Positions 50,736 to 59,752 are shown, counted from the first letter of the stretch. The stretch is DNA of 64,000 nt from Solirubrobacter deserti (GCF_003344625.1 NZ_QPKJ02000003.1:496001-560000); one strand, 5' to 3'. Numbers and translations: made by a program. The notes: generated by a model not told the origin, from the letters alone.

Positions 50736-51913
50736 TGTATTCCGTGCGTGAGCAGTTGGCGGGCGAGCTGGACGAGATCCGCTCGGCGGGCCTGTTCAAG
50801 GCCGAGCGGGTGATCCAGTCCCCGCAGCAGGCCAATGTGGCCGTGGAGGGCGGCGAGGTCCTGAACCTCTGCGCAAACAACTACCTCGGGCTCGCGGATC
50901 ACCCCGCGCTGGTCGCGGCCGCCCAGGAGGCGCTGGACCGCTGGGGCTTCGGGATGGCGTCCGTGCGCTTCATCTGCGGCACCCAGGAGATCCACAAGGA
51001 GCTGGAGGCCAAGATCTCCGGCTTCCTCGGGATGGAGGACACGATCCTCTACGGCTCCTGCTTCGACGCCAACGGCGGCCTGTTCGAGACGCTGCTCGGG
51101 CCCGAGGACGCCGTCATCTCCGACGCGCTCAACCACGCCTCGATCATCGACGGCATCCGGCTCTGCAAGGCCCAGCGCCACCGCTACGCGAACTCGGACA
51201 TGGACGAGCTGGAGGCCAAGCTCAAGGAGACGGCGGGCGCCCGGCGCCGCTTGATCGCCACCGACGGCGTCTTCTCCATGGACGGTTACGTCGCCAAGCT
51301 CGATGAGATCTGCGACCTGGCTGAGACGTACGACGCGATGGTCATGGTCGACGACTCCCATGCCGTCGGCTTCGTCGGCGAGGGCGGGCGCGGCACGCCC
51401 GAGCTCAAGGGCGTGATGGACCGCGTGGACATCATCACCGGCACGCTCGGCAAGGCGCTCGGCGGCGCGTCCGGCGGCTACACGTCCGCGCGGGCCGAGA
51501 TCGTCGCGCTGCTGCGCCAGCGCTCGCGCCCGTACCTGTTCTCCAACACGCTCGCGCCGCCGATCGTCGCCGCGTCGCTGAAGGCGTTCGAGCTGCTGGA
51601 GAGCGGCGGGGAGCTGCGGGCCCAGCTGCGCGCCAACACGGAGCGCTTCCGCTCCCGCATGACCGAGCTCGGCTTCGACATCCTGCCCGGTGACCACCCG
51701 ATCGTGCCGGTCATGTACGGCGACGCGGTGCTCGCCGGCCGCACCGCGGACGCGATGCTCGAGCGCGGCGTGTACGTGATCGCGTTCTCGTTCCCGGTCG
51801 TCCCGCGCGAGCAGGCCCGCATCCGCACGCAGATGTCGGCCGCGCACTCGACCGAGGACATCGACCGCGCGATCGCGGCCTTCGAGGCCGTGCGCTCAGA
51901 GATCGCTGGGTAG
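50735..51913 (+). CDS. kbl: Glycine C-acetyltransferase (2-amino-3-ketobutyrate CoA ligase)
   Basis: A 392-aa PLP enzyme of the alpha-oxoamine synthase family that splits 2-amino-3-ketobutyrate with CoA into glycine and acetyl-CoA. Visible features are [52 protein letters not shown] and the PLP lysine in [15 protein letters not shown]. The ATG at 50735 shares a base with the tdh stop, so both are made from one message. The 3' end overlaps the convergent cupin gene by 18 bp. Confidence 0.94.
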   Translation: MYSVREQLAGELDEIRSAGLFKAERVIQSPQQANVAVEGGEVLNLCANNYLGLADHPALVAAAQEALDRWGFGMASVRFICGTQEIHKELEAKISGFLGMEDTILYGSCFDANGGLFETLLGPEDAVISDALNHASIIDGIRLCKAQRHRYANSDMDELEAKLKETAGARRRLIATDGVFSMDGYVAKLDEICDLAETYDAMVMVDDSHAVGFVGEGGRGTPELKGVMDRVDIITGTLGKALGGASGGYTSARAEIVALLRQRSRPYLFSNTLAPPIVAASLKAFELLESGGELRAQLRANTERFRSRMTELGFDILPGDHPIVPVMYGDAVLAGRTADAMLERGVYVIAFSFPVVPREQARIRTQMSAAHSTEDIDRAIAAFEAVRSEIAG

Positions 51914-52306
51914 CGGCACCTGCTGCGGTGGGGCGCCGGTCTCGGCGTCCCACGACTCGTAGGCCTCGCCGTCGCGGCCGACGTGCTCATTGGCGCTGCC
52001 GAGCGCCAGCAGCAGGCAGTCCTCGGTGCCGCGGTTGAGCAGCTGGCGCCGGACCTCCGGCGCGACGCGGACGAGCTCGCCCTGCGTGAGCTCGCGCTCG
52101 GACCCGTCGATGCCGAGCGTGAGGGTCCCGCTGAGCACCAGGAAGACCTCCTCCTGGTGGAAGTGGCGGTGGATGCGCCCGCGCTGGCCGGGGCGCAGCC
52201 GGATCTGGTTGATGCCGAACGTGGTGACCCCGAGCTCGCGCCGCAGCGAGAAGAAGCGCTCTTCGGTGTCGGGGTCGAGTTTCGCGAAGCTGACGCCGGT
52301 CTCCAT
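51896..52306 (-). CDS. Cupin-domain protein
   Basis: A 136-aa single-cupin protein. Motif 1 reads [17 protein letters not shown] (HxH...E metal ligands) and motif 2 lies around [16 protein letters not shown], where the usual histidine is replaced by arginine/glutamine. It may be a small metal enzyme or a ligand-binding protein; no substrate is evident. Its start is 8 bp downstream of the phosphodiesterase stop, so it is probably the last gene of that operon. Confidence 0.78.
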   Translation of the reverse strand: METGVSFAKLDPDTEERFFSLRRELGVTTFGINQIRLRPGQRGRIHRHFHQEEVFLVLSGTLTLGIDGSERELTQGELVRVAPEVRRQLLNRGTEDCLLLALGSANEHVGRDGEAYESWDAETGAPPQQVPLPSDL

Positions 52307-52314
52307 GCGTCAGA

Positions 52315-53307
52315 TCATGCCTGGAAGCCGATCCAGGTCTGCGACTCCTCCGGCGTGAGCCCGCCGTGATGGCCCTTGAAGCGCTGCTCCGCGCTCGGGA
52401 AGCCGGTCAGCGCCGCCATCCGGCCGGGCGCAGGCAGCACGCACACGTCGGCCAGGCGCTCGCGCAGGCGTGGGCCGATGTGGTCGAAGAGCTCGTCGGC
52501 CCGCCGCACCTGCGCGCGGTGCTCGAGCCGCGCGGACAGCTCCGTGATCACCAGCTCGGGGTCGTCCACGTGCAGGAAGAGGTCGCGCGCCGAACCGGCC
52601 GGCGGGCGGGTGAGGTGGCGCGGCAGCTCGGACCAGAACAGGTCCAGATGGTCGGTGGTGTGCACGTCGAGCTGCCCGTGATCGGCGGTGACGAGCATGG
52701 GCGTGCGCACTTTTGCCAGCGCGTCGAGTGCGCGCAGGGACTGCTGCACGAACGCCTCGCTCGACGGTCCCTCGCGGTGGCCGGTGGCGTCGATCGCGTC
52801 CCAGTACAGGTAGGTGACCCCCGGCAGCTCGCCGAGCAGCCCGACCGCCTCCTCAAACGTGTCGAAACCGCGCACCGTGGCGCCCGCGAACGCCGCCGAG
52901 CCGTACGGCGTGTCCGCGATCGGCGCCGGCTGCAGCACCGTCGCGCCCGCGCACCGGCTCGGCCACGGGAACAGCTCCTGCGGGGTGATCGGCAGCGGGT
53001 CGTTGGAGGCCCCGAGCGCGAACCGCAGCGGCCGGATCACGTCCCCGACCAGCGGCTCGTAGCAGCGCCACTCGTACAGGCCGTGCTCGGTCACGGGCAG
53101 GCCGCTGTAGAGCGTCGTCAGGTGCGCGGTCGTCGTCGACGGGAACTGGGAGGACGCCGGCGTGATCTCGAGCCGGCGCAGGAGCGGGTGGTCGCCGTGG
53201 CGCTGCACGAACGCCCAGCCGAACGCGTCCAGCAGCACGACGGCGAGCTGGTCGTGCTCGGCGGCGAGCGCGTCGATGCGCGCGGGCAGGTCCGCGAAGC
53301 CGGTCAC
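52315..53307 (-). CDS. Type I phosphodiesterase / nucleotide-pyrophosphatase-like phosphatase
   Basis: A 330-aa alkaline-phosphatase-superfamily enzyme. Metal and nucleophile motifs are VVLLDAFGW (first Asp), FPSTTTAHLTTLYSGLPV (nucleophile Thr), LYWDAIDATGHREGP, MLVTADHGQLDV and the final GHHGGL. These are the signature elements of the NPP/PglZ-like group, which cleaves phosphodiesters or pyrophosphates. No signal peptide is present, so it acts inside the cell. The GTG start overlaps the upstream TetR stop by 4 bp (GTGA), so regulator and enzyme are co-transcribed. Confidence 0.83.
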   Translation of the reverse strand: MTGFADLPARIDALAAEHDQLAVVLLDAFGWAFVQRHGDHPLLRRLEITPASSQFPSTTTAHLTTLYSGLPVTEHGLYEWRCYEPLVGDVIRPLRFALGASNDPLPITPQELFPWPSRCAGATVLQPAPIADTPYGSAAFAGATVRGFDTFEEAVGLLGELPGVTYLYWDAIDATGHREGPSSEAFVQQSLRALDALAKVRTPMLVTADHGQLDVHTTDHLDLFWSELPRHLTRPPAGSARDLFLHVDDPELVITELSARLEHRAQVRRADELFDHIGPRLRERLADVCVLPAPGRMAALTGFPSAEQRFKGHHGGLTPEESQTWIGFQA

Positions 53308-53888
53308 CGCGTGGCGCGGGACCGCACGAGCGTCTGGGCGAGGGAGACGGTCAGCGGCTCGACCTCGTGGATCGAGGAGGTGTGCAGCAGCCGGACGCCC
53401 GCGTTCACGACGCCCTGGACGAGCTGGGCGGCGAGCTCGGCGTCCGGATCGCCCTGGAGCTTGAGCTCGTCCACCAGCAGCGCCGCGGGACGGTAGGCGA
53501 GCGCGTTGATGCGGGCGCGGACCGCCGGGCCGAGCGGCGCGTCACCGAGCAGCTGGGCGAGCCGGTGCGCGCCGGCGACCACGAGCCGTAGCTGCGTCGC
53601 GACGAACGCCTCGATGCGGCCGTCCGCGTCGTCGGCGGCGTCCATGGCGGCGCGCAGGTCCTGCAGCCAGCGCGGCATGTCGCGCTCGCACAGCGCCGCA
53701 ATCAGGTCGTCGCGGGAGCCGAAGTAGCGGTAGATCGAGTTGCGCGCGAGCCCGGTGCGGTCACCGAGGCGGCCGAACGTGAGCGCCGCGTGGCCCTCCT
53801 CGAGCAGGATCTGCTCGGCGGCGTCGAGGAGCGCCTCGCGCTGCTGCGCGCGGTGCTCGGCGACGGTGGGCGCGTCGATCTGCGGCAT
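53304..53888 (-). CDS. TetR-family transcriptional regulator
   Basis: A 194-aa TetR protein. The HTH is LTFGRLGDRTGLARNSIYRYF (about 35-56), and the helical C-terminal domain follows. The ATG lies at 53886-53888. It is the first gene of an operon with the phosphodiesterase and cupin genes and therefore probably controls them. It lies 57 bp downstream of the HugZ-like gene on the same strand. Ligand unknown. Confidence 0.87.
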   Translation of the reverse strand: MPQIDAPTVAEHRAQQREALLDAAEQILLEEGHAALTFGRLGDRTGLARNSIYRYFGSRDDLIAALCERDMPRWLQDLRAAMDAADDADGRIEAFVATQLRLVVAGAHRLAQLLGDAPLGPAVRARINALAYRPAALLVDELKLQGDPDAELAAQLVQGVVNAGVRLLHTSSIHEVEPLTVSLAQTLVRSRATR

Positions 53889-53945
53889 TCGAGGAATGCT
53901 AGACGTGCGGGTGGCGCCCCCGAACCGCTCGGGGGCGCGAAGGCG

Positions 53946-54764
53946 TCAGGCTTCGCCGCGGGCGCGGCGGGCCAGCTCGACCGTGGCGCCCCGCAGGTCG
54001 CCCGGCTTGTTCGCCGCCTCGGCGAACGCGATCCGCGTCTCGGTGAAGCCACGCGGCGTCTGCACGTGCAGGTCCAGGCCGTAGCGGTCGATCCGCACGC
54101 ACTTGGCCTCGGTCGCGTCCGGGTGGCCGCCGAGGGCGCGCGCCATGTCCAGCAGGTTGTGCGCGTGGTCGGAGTTGAGGTGCTTGATCGCGTACGCGGC
54201 GCCCGGGGCGACCGGGTCGGGCTCGGCGGCGTGGTAGGTGTCGGCGTCCGTGGAGTCCATGCGGCCGTAGCCTCCCACCCAGCGCACGCGCTCGATGCGC
54301 AGCGCGTAGTAGGTGAAGTCGCCGAAGCCACCGTACAGGCCGGACGCGGGCGACGCCTGCTTGTACGCGGCGACGGCGGCCTCGTGCTCCGGCGTGCCGT
54401 CGACGAGCGCCTCGGCGTGGCCGGCGAGCGTGACGCGGCCGCTGTCGAGTGGGTCACCGACGGGCTCGGCCTCGCCGACCATCAACGACGCGCGCGGCTC
54501 ACGCGTGAGGTTGCGGCCGTGCTCGGCGAGCGTGGACAGGCACAGGATCGGCGTGCCGTCCGGGAGCGCGGCGTAGAGCACGGCGGACGCCCACGGCGTG
54601 CCGTCCTCGCTGCTGGTGGCCAGGGCGGCCATCTTGCCCTGGGCGACGAGCGTGCGCGCTTCCTCGGCCGGGGTGCGCGTGGTGGTGGGAGCGACGGGCT
54701 CGAGCGGCTCCGCGACCGTGAGGACGTCGGCCGGAGCGATGTGATCAACGGGGAAGGCGGTCAC
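53946..54764 (-). CDS. HugZ-like haem-binding/degrading protein with DUF2470
   Basis: A 272-aa protein with a PPOX split-barrel domain (about 30-170; GKMAALATSSEDGTPWASAV, then LTREPRASLMVGEAEP) followed by a C-terminal DUF2470 domain (HLNSDHAHNLLDMARALGG). This is the HugZ/Dri1-type arrangement, known in other bacteria for binding or cleaving haem to release iron. The position beside HtaA proteins and a haem-type ABC importer supports that role. The start is a GTG at 54762-54764, and an 11-bp inverted repeat lies just upstream. Confidence 0.8.
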   Translation of the reverse strand: MTAFPVDHIAPADVLTVAEPLEPVAPTTTRTPAEEARTLVAQGKMAALATSSEDGTPWASAVLYAALPDGTPILCLSTLAEHGRNLTREPRASLMVGEAEPVGDPLDSGRVTLAGHAEALVDGTPEHEAAVAAYKQASPASGLYGGFGDFTYYALRIERVRWVGGYGRMDSTDADTYHAAEPDPVAPGAAYAIKHLNSDHAHNLLDMARALGGHPDATEAKCVRIDRYGLDLHVQTPRGFTETRIAFAEAANKPGDLRGATVELARRARGEA

Positions 54765-54781
54765 GACGCTCGGGGACGTTA

Positions 54782-54816
54782 GCGACAGGTGTCCCGAAGA
54801 TCAAGACACCTGTCGC
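54782..54816. promoter_or_regulatory. Perfect 11-bp inverted repeat between the HtaA and HugZ-like genes
   Basis: GCGACAGGTGT (54782-54792) and ACACCTGTCGC (54806-54816) are exact complements with a 13-nt centre. The repeat lies 14 bp past the HtaA stop and 17 bp before the HugZ start on the same strand, so it may be the HtaA terminator or an operator for hugZ and the genes beyond it. Confidence 0.5.
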
Positions 54817-54830
54817 CAAGTTGTCGCGGG

Positions 54831-55868
54831 CTACTTGAAGGAGATCGTCGCGGTGCGCTTGCCCGTGGCCTTCTTGGCCGTGCGCTGCAGCGTGTAGGTG
54901 CCGCCCTTGAGCGTCGTGCCCTGCAGGACGCTGAGGCGCAGCGTGCGGCGCTCGACGGTGCCACGGGCGACCGTCTTCTTCGTGGCGGGGTCGATCAGGC
55001 GCACGTGCACCTCGGCCTTGGTCGCGAACGCGGCCCTGGAGAGGCGGATCACGCGCAGCTCGGCGTCACGGCCGTCCTTGCCGGCCGGGCCCGCGGGACC
55101 GGCCGGGCCGGTCGCGCCGTCCTTGGCGGGAGCGGCGGCGGTGAGGATCTCGTCGGCGGCGACGGTCAGCGCCATCGTGCCGTACAGGCGCGAGTTGGCC
55201 CCGAAGCCCGAGAGGATCGACTGGGCGGTGCTGACCGGGACGATGTTCGTGATCGCGTGCGAGCCATCCGGGCGCTTGCTGACGGTCGCGTCGCTCAGGT
55301 CGAGGTTGAACTGGACGTCGTTGCGGTCGTAGCTCGTCACCGCGGGCGCGATCTTCGTGCCCGAGCTGCGCAGCGTGCCGGTCGCGCCGTCGATCGTGAT
55401 GACCGGATCGACGATCGTGCCTGGCTTGAAGTTGCGGCCCTCGTGGATGATGAAGGTGAACTTGCCGGTCAGCTCGACGGTGGCGGAGAGCTTGCCGCCG
55501 CTGGTGGTGCTGAACGTGCTGCCGGTGGCGGAGGCGGGGTAGGTGAGCTTGTAGCGCTCATTGACGCCGCGCGCCGGGGTCGGCGTCGCGGTGCCGTTGA
55601 GCCCGGGGATCGACGCGCCGACGGGGTTCGTCAGGGTCGCCGGCGCGGTCGCCTCGATGCGGCCGTTGGGCGGGAAGCCGCCGGTCGTCTGCGTCGCGTA
55701 CCCAAGCCACGTGCGGGTGTTGTCGGTCGTGCTGTCGAACTGGTTCGCCATCGTCCAGTCGAGGCGGCCGCCGGTGACGGTGAAGTCGGCGGCGCTCGCG
55801 GGCGCGGCCGCGGTGAGCAGCGCGCCGGCCAGGGCCGGACCGGCGAGGCGGCGGTTGATGGTGATCAT
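54831..55868 (-). CDS. Secreted HtaA-domain protein with collagen-like segment
   Basis: A 345-aa exported protein: signal peptide LAGPALAGALLTAAAPASA, then a HtaA-type beta domain (about 27-235) opening FTVTGGRLDWTMANQF and containing FTFIIHEGRNFKPGTIVDP. HtaA domains bind haem in corynebacteria. A collagen-like GATGPAGPAGPAGKDGRD (about 250-267) then leads to a basic C-terminal domain rather than a membrane anchor. A clear AAAGGA ribosome site precedes the ATG. It is next to a second HtaA-like gene, 24 bp upstream on the same strand. Confidence 0.78.
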   Translation of the reverse strand: MITINRRLAGPALAGALLTAAAPASAADFTVTGGRLDWTMANQFDSTTDNTRTWLGYATQTTGGFPPNGRIEATAPATLTNPVGASIPGLNGTATPTPARGVNERYKLTYPASATGSTFSTTSGGKLSATVELTGKFTFIIHEGRNFKPGTIVDPVITIDGATGTLRSSGTKIAPAVTSYDRNDVQFNLDLSDATVSKRPDGSHAITNIVPVSTAQSILSGFGANSRLYGTMALTVAADEILTAAAPAKDGATGPAGPAGPAGKDGRDAELRVIRLSRAAFATKAEVHVRLIDPATKKTVARGTVERRTLRLSVLQGTTLKGGTYTLQRTAKKATGKRTATISFK

Positions 55869-55892
55869 CGGAGTCCTTTCACTGGATCAGGG

Positions 55893-57074
55893 TCAACGCT
55901 CGGGGAAGGTGAACGAGCCCCACGGCCGGCCGGGCTCGTACTGGCCGCCGCCGAGGCGCTGGTTGCCCGCCGCGACCGTGGCGTGAAGCCGCACGTAGCC
56001 GTTGCTCCGCGTGGCGGTGAAGTCCATGACCTTCTCGCCCGTGTAGGCGTCGGACGGCGTGCCGCACGTGTCCTGACGCGGGGCGCTGAGGCCGCTGGCG
56101 AAGATCTCGCCGCTCTGCCCGTCGGCGGCGAAGACGATCCGCAGGTCCCGGATCACCTCGTTGATGCCGAGCGAGGGCTTCGCGTAGGTGATCGTCCCGC
56201 GCAGCTGCAGCGTGCGTCCGTCGGGTGAGACCGACTCGACCGGGAACCGGTGATCGAAGGCGTGCGTCGCCAGCAGCCGTGCGGCGCCGCCGGACGCCAC
56301 GATCGACGACGCCTCGGTCGAGCACACCGGGAGGTTCGACGTGAGGACGTAGCGCGTCCAGCTGAAGAGGTCACGCGTGCCGGGAAGGTCGCAGCTGAGC
56401 CAGTCGACGCTGCCGGCCGGCGCGGCGGTGAAGCGAGCGGCGTCGCAGGGCGGGCGCTCGGTGGAGGTCTCCGGCGTCGGCGTGGCCGTGGCGGACGGCG
56501 TGGGCGTTGCCGTCGCGGCCGGGGGCACGCTGGGGCCCGGCGCGGGCGCCGGCAGCGGCGAGCCGCCCTCGATCGGCGTGGGCGCGTAGGCGACGCTCAG
56601 CGTGCCGAGCGTCTTCGTCGACGGCGTGCGCTCGAGCTTGAGCGCGGTGCGCAGCGCCTTCGCCGCGGCCGGGGTGAGCGCGATGCGGGCGCCGGCGAGG
56701 CTGACAGCGCCGCGCGCGGCGTCGAGCTGTGGGGGCCGCGTCGGCTTGACCGCGAGCAGCCGGAGGTTCTTCCTACCGAGGCGCGCGGCGACGTACGAGG
56801 AGGTGCGCCCGACGGTGAGGCTGAGCGCGGTGGCGTTGGCCGAGCGCTTGCCCGCCTTGAAGCGCAGCGTGCCGTTGACGGCGACCCGTGCCGCTGCGGT
56901 GACCGACGCGTTGGTCACCGTCAGGGTGCCGGTGGACAGCGTGAGCGGCTTCAGCGCGCGCTTCCCTGCGGCGGAGAGCTCGATCTTGGGCGCCGTCGAC
57001 TGGGCGGTGGCAGGGCTCGGCGCAACCGCGAGGAGCGCGACGGCAACGGCGAAGACGGGGCGAGACGGTGACAT
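55893..57074 (-). CDS. Secreted HtaA-like haem-binding protein
   Basis: A 393-aa exported protein: signal peptide VFAVAVALLAVAPSPATA, a first beta domain (about 27-165) rich in TLxVTNA.V and KxLRT repeats, a Pro/Thr linker (PSATATPTPETSTE), then a C-terminal domain (about 205-393) with SVDWLSCDLPGTRDLFSW and a cysteine pair. The domain pair and the operon suggest a haem-capturing surface protein. The ATG at 57072-57074 faces the ABC importer across an iron box. The HtaA assignment for the C-domain is less certain than for its neighbour. Confidence 0.7.
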   Translation of the reverse strand: MSPSRPVFAVAVALLAVAPSPATAQSTAPKIELSAAGKRALKPLTLSTGTLTVTNASVTAAARVAVNGTLRFKAGKRSANATALSLTVGRTSSYVAARLGRKNLRLLAVKPTRPPQLDAARGAVSLAGARIALTPAAAKALRTALKLERTPSTKTLGTLSVAYAPTPIEGGSPLPAPAPGPSVPPAATATPTPSATATPTPETSTERPPCDAARFTAAPAGSVDWLSCDLPGTRDLFSWTRYVLTSNLPVCSTEASSIVASGGAARLLATHAFDHRFPVESVSPDGRTLQLRGTITYAKPSLGINEVIRDLRIVFAADGQSGEIFASGLSAPRQDTCGTPSDAYTGEKVMDFTATRSNGYVRLHATVAAGNQRLGGGQYEPGRPWGSFTFPER

Positions 57075-57108
57075 GGGTCCAATTCCGACCGTGGTGGACG
57101 GAAAGGGA

Positions 57109-57137
57109 CCCTAACACACCAACTTAGGGTAGCCTAA
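57109..57137. promoter_or_regulatory. DtxR/IdeR-type iron box between HtaA and hmuT-like genes
   Basis: TTAGGGTAGCCTAA (57124-57137) is a near-perfect match to the TTAGGTTAG(C/G)CTAA core of actinobacterial iron boxes, with arms TTAGG/CCTAA. An extra arm CCCTAA at 57109-57114 pairs with TTAGGG. It lies 9 bp before the hmuT-like ATG and 49 bp before the divergent HtaA start, so an iron-loaded regulator could silence both. Confidence 0.75.
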
Positions 57138-57146
57138 TCGCCCGCC

Positions 57147-57992
57147 ATGATCCGCCTAGTCGCCGCCATCCTCCTGGCGCTCCTCGTCTACGCCGCTCCC
57201 GCGCAGGCCGCTCCCCGCGTCGCCGCGCTGACCCCCTTCTCGGCCTCCACCATCACGCGCCTCGGCGTCCGCCCCGTCGTGGTCGGGCAGACCCTCGGAG
57301 GCACCGATCAGTACCTCGCGTCGCTCCGCAACGTGCCGGTGATCCCGCTCTCGCACCCGCTCGGCCCGAACATGGAGCAACTGGCCACCTACAACGCCAG
57401 CATCGTGCTCTCGAGCAAGACGTGGCAGCGTGGCACGCCCGCCATGCGCCGGCTCGGCATGAAGGTCTACGAGTCCGACCCGTCGAGCATCGCCGCCGTC
57501 GGGCACGAGACGCGCGCGATCGGCAAGATCCTCGGCCGCACCCGCGCCGCCAACGCCCTCGCCACCAAGATCGAGAACGACGTTCGCGCCGCCCAGCAGG
57601 GCATCAAGCGCCGCCCGCGCGTGCTCGTGATCCTCGGCGTCGGCCGCACGCCGTACGCGATGCTCGCCAACTCCTGGGGCGGCGACGTCGTCGCCAAGGC
57701 CGGCGGCCAGCTGCTCACGCAGGGCCTGCGCGCGCCGAGCGGCATCGCCCGCATCTCGGACGAGATCGTCGTCCAGCGCAACCCGGACATCATCATCGCC
57801 GTCCCGCACGGCAACCCGGGCGCGATCAACCGGCTCGCGCAGTACTACCGCTCGAACCCGAACTGGCGCAACACGCGCGCGGTCAAGAACAACCGCGTGT
57901 ACGTCGCCACGGGCAACCAGCTGCTGCAGCCGTACCCGGGCGTCGCGGCGACGATCCGCAGCGTCCGCGCCAAGTTCCTGAAGAACTACTAG
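57147..57992 (+). CDS. hmuT: Haem/siderophore-type ABC importer substrate-binding protein
   Basis: A 281-aa exported binding protein of the TroA/BtuF fold. Signal peptide LVAAILLALLVYAAPAQA is followed by two lobes joined by a long helix. Family segments are VVGQTLGGTDQYLASL, VPVIPLSHPLGPNMEQLATY and VLVILGVGRTPYAMLANSWG, close to HmuT. There is no lipobox cysteine, unlike most binding proteins of monoderm bacteria. The symbol follows the locus (HtaA, HugZ, iron box); a siderophore ligand cannot be excluded. It is followed directly by the permease gene. Confidence 0.8.
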   Translation: MIRLVAAILLALLVYAAPAQAAPRVAALTPFSASTITRLGVRPVVVGQTLGGTDQYLASLRNVPVIPLSHPLGPNMEQLATYNASIVLSSKTWQRGTPAMRRLGMKVYESDPSSIAAVGHETRAIGKILGRTRAANALATKIENDVRAAQQGIKRRPRVLVILGVGRTPYAMLANSWGGDVVAKAGGQLLTQGLRAPSGIARISDEIVVQRNPDIIIAVPHGNPGAINRLAQYYRSNPNWRNTRAVKNNRVYVATGNQLLQPYPGVAATIRSVRAKFLKNY

Positions 57993-58979
57993 GTGACCGT
58001 CCGGCGCTCGTCCGTCGTCCTCACCGCCACCGTCGCCCTCGTCGCCGCCGCCGCGGCGTCGATGGCGCTCGGGGCGGTGCACGTGCCCCTGGCCAACATC
58101 TGGGAGGCACTGACCGGCCAGGCCGAGGAAGGGCCGCTGCGGCAAATCATCGTCGAGCTGCGGCTGCCGCGGACGATCTCGGCGCTGGTGGTCGGCGCGG
58201 CCCTGGGGGTCGCGGGCGCGCTGCTCCAAGGCTCGCTCGCCAACCCGCTGGCTTCGCCGGACGTGATCGGCGTGACGGGCGGCGCCGGCTTCGGCGCGAT
58301 GCTCACCCTGCTGGCGTTCCCGAGCGCGATCGCGCTGCTGCCCGTGGGGGCGCTCGTGTTCGGCATCACCGCCGCCGCGATCGTGTTCGCGATCGGCTGG
58401 TCGGGCGCGCACGCGGGGTCGATCGGCCGCGTCATCCTGGCCGGCATCGCGATCACCGCGCTGTTCGGCGCGGCCACGACGTCGCTGATGGTCGCCTTCA
58501 GCGACCGCGTCCAGTCCGCGGTGTTCTGGCTCGCGGGCGGCCTGAGCTCGGACGGCTGGTCCTCGCTGAGCGTCGTGTGGCCCTACTTTCTCGTCGGCTT
58601 CCTGATGGCGGTGTTCCTGGCACGGCCGCTGGACCGGCTCGCGCTCGGCGACGACGTGGCCGCGTCCCTGGGCGGTCGTCCCCGGCTCGTGCGGTTGGCC
58701 GCCGCGGCCGCCGCGGCGCTGCTGGCCTCGAGTGCGGCGGCGATCGCCGGCCTGCTCGGGTTCCTCGGGCTCGTCATCCCGCACCTCGTGCGGCTGGCCG
58801 GCGGGACAGCCTCGCACCGGTTCGTCCTGCCCGCGAGCGCGCTCTGCGGGGCCGCGCTGCTGGTCGCCGCGGACACGCTCGCGAGGGTCGTGCTGGCGCC
58901 GATCGAGCTGCCCGTCGGCCCGCTGATGGTCGTGATCGGCGTCCCGCTGTTCCTGTGGCTGCTTCGGGAGGCGGTGTGA
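57993..58979 (+). CDS. hmuU: FecCD-family ABC permease for haem/siderophore uptake
   Basis: A 328-aa membrane protein of the FecCD/BtuC family with about ten helices. Diagnostic stretches are LRLPRTISALVVGAALGVAG then ALLQGSLANPLASPDVIGVT, and GLLGFLGLVIPHLVRLAGG near the end, the ATPase-contact loop. GTG start directly after the hmuT-like stop. Its stop overlaps the ATPase start (GTGA). It forms the channel of the importer. Confidence 0.87.
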   Translation: MTVRRSSVVLTATVALVAAAAASMALGAVHVPLANIWEALTGQAEEGPLRQIIVELRLPRTISALVVGAALGVAGALLQGSLANPLASPDVIGVTGGAGFGAMLTLLAFPSAIALLPVGALVFGITAAAIVFAIGWSGAHAGSIGRVILAGIAITALFGAATTSLMVAFSDRVQSAVFWLAGGLSSDGWSSLSVVWPYFLVGFLMAVFLARPLDRLALGDDVAASLGGRPRLVRLAAAAAAALLASSAAAIAGLLGFLGLVIPHLVRLAGGTASHRFVLPASALCGAALLVAADTLARVVLAPIELPVGPLMVVIGVPLFLWLLREAV

Positions 58980-59749
58980 GCGAGCCGCGCCTCGTCGCGC
59001 GCGACGTGCACGTCAAGATCGGCGACACGCCGATCCTGCACGGCGCCTCGATGAGCGTCCACGCGGGAGAACTGCTCGCGGTCGTCGGGCCCAACGGCGC
59101 GGGCAAATCCACGTTCTCGCGCGCGGTCTCCGGTCTGCAGCCCATGGAGCAGGGCGACGTCTGCTGGGGCGGCATCCCGCTCGGCGAGCTCAAGGGCCGC
59201 AAGATCGCGCGCCTGCGCGCCTTCGTCCCCCAGCGCGCGCCCGTGCCCGCGGGCGTGACCGTCCGCGAGGCCGTCGAGCTCGGCCGTTCCCCGCACATCA
59301 AGGCCTTCGCGCGCCCGACCCGGCACGATCGTGAGGCCGTCGAGCACGCGCTGGAGCGCACCGGCACGCTCGAGTTCGCCGAGCGCCGGTTGACGACGCT
59401 GTCCGGGGGCGAGCTCCAGCGCGTCCAGATCGCGGTCGGGCTCGCCCAGGAGGCGCCCGTGTTGATCGCCGACGAGCCGACCTCGCACCTGGACCTCGGC
59501 GCCACCGCGATCGTCGCCCGGCTGCTGCGCCGGCTGGCCGACGACGGCCTGTCCGTGATCCTCGTCGTCCACGACCTCGCCCTGGCCGCGGCGATCGCCG
59601 ATACCGTGGTCGTCATGGCCGACGGCCGCACCGCCGCCACCGGCAAGCCCGACGAGGTGCTCACGCGCGAGCGTCTGAGCGAGGTCTGGCGCGTGGACGC
59701 CTCCCTCGACGAGCGCGGCGCGCTGCACGTGAACTGGCTCGGACGCTGA
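58976..59749 (+). CDS. hmuV: ABC importer ATPase for haem/siderophore uptake
   Basis: A 257-aa ATPase of the FecE/HmuV family. Walker A VVGPNGAGKSTFSRAV, signature LSGGELQRVQIAVGLAQ, Walker B VLIADEPTSHLDL and the switch histidine in LVVHDLALAAA are all present. The GTG at 58976-58978 overlaps the permease stop; a GGGAGG ribosome site lies just upstream. It powers the importer formed with the preceding two genes. Confidence 0.9.
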   Translation: MSEPRLVARDVHVKIGDTPILHGASMSVHAGELLAVVGPNGAGKSTFSRAVSGLQPMEQGDVCWGGIPLGELKGRKIARLRAFVPQRAPVPAGVTVREAVELGRSPHIKAFARPTRHDREAVEHALERTGTLEFAERRLTTLSGGELQRVQIAVGLAQEAPVLIADEPTSHLDLGATAIVARLLRRLADDGLSVILVVHDLALAAAIADTVVVMADGRTAATGKPDEVLTRERLSEVWRVDASLDERGALHVNWLGR

Positions 59750-59752
59750 GCC

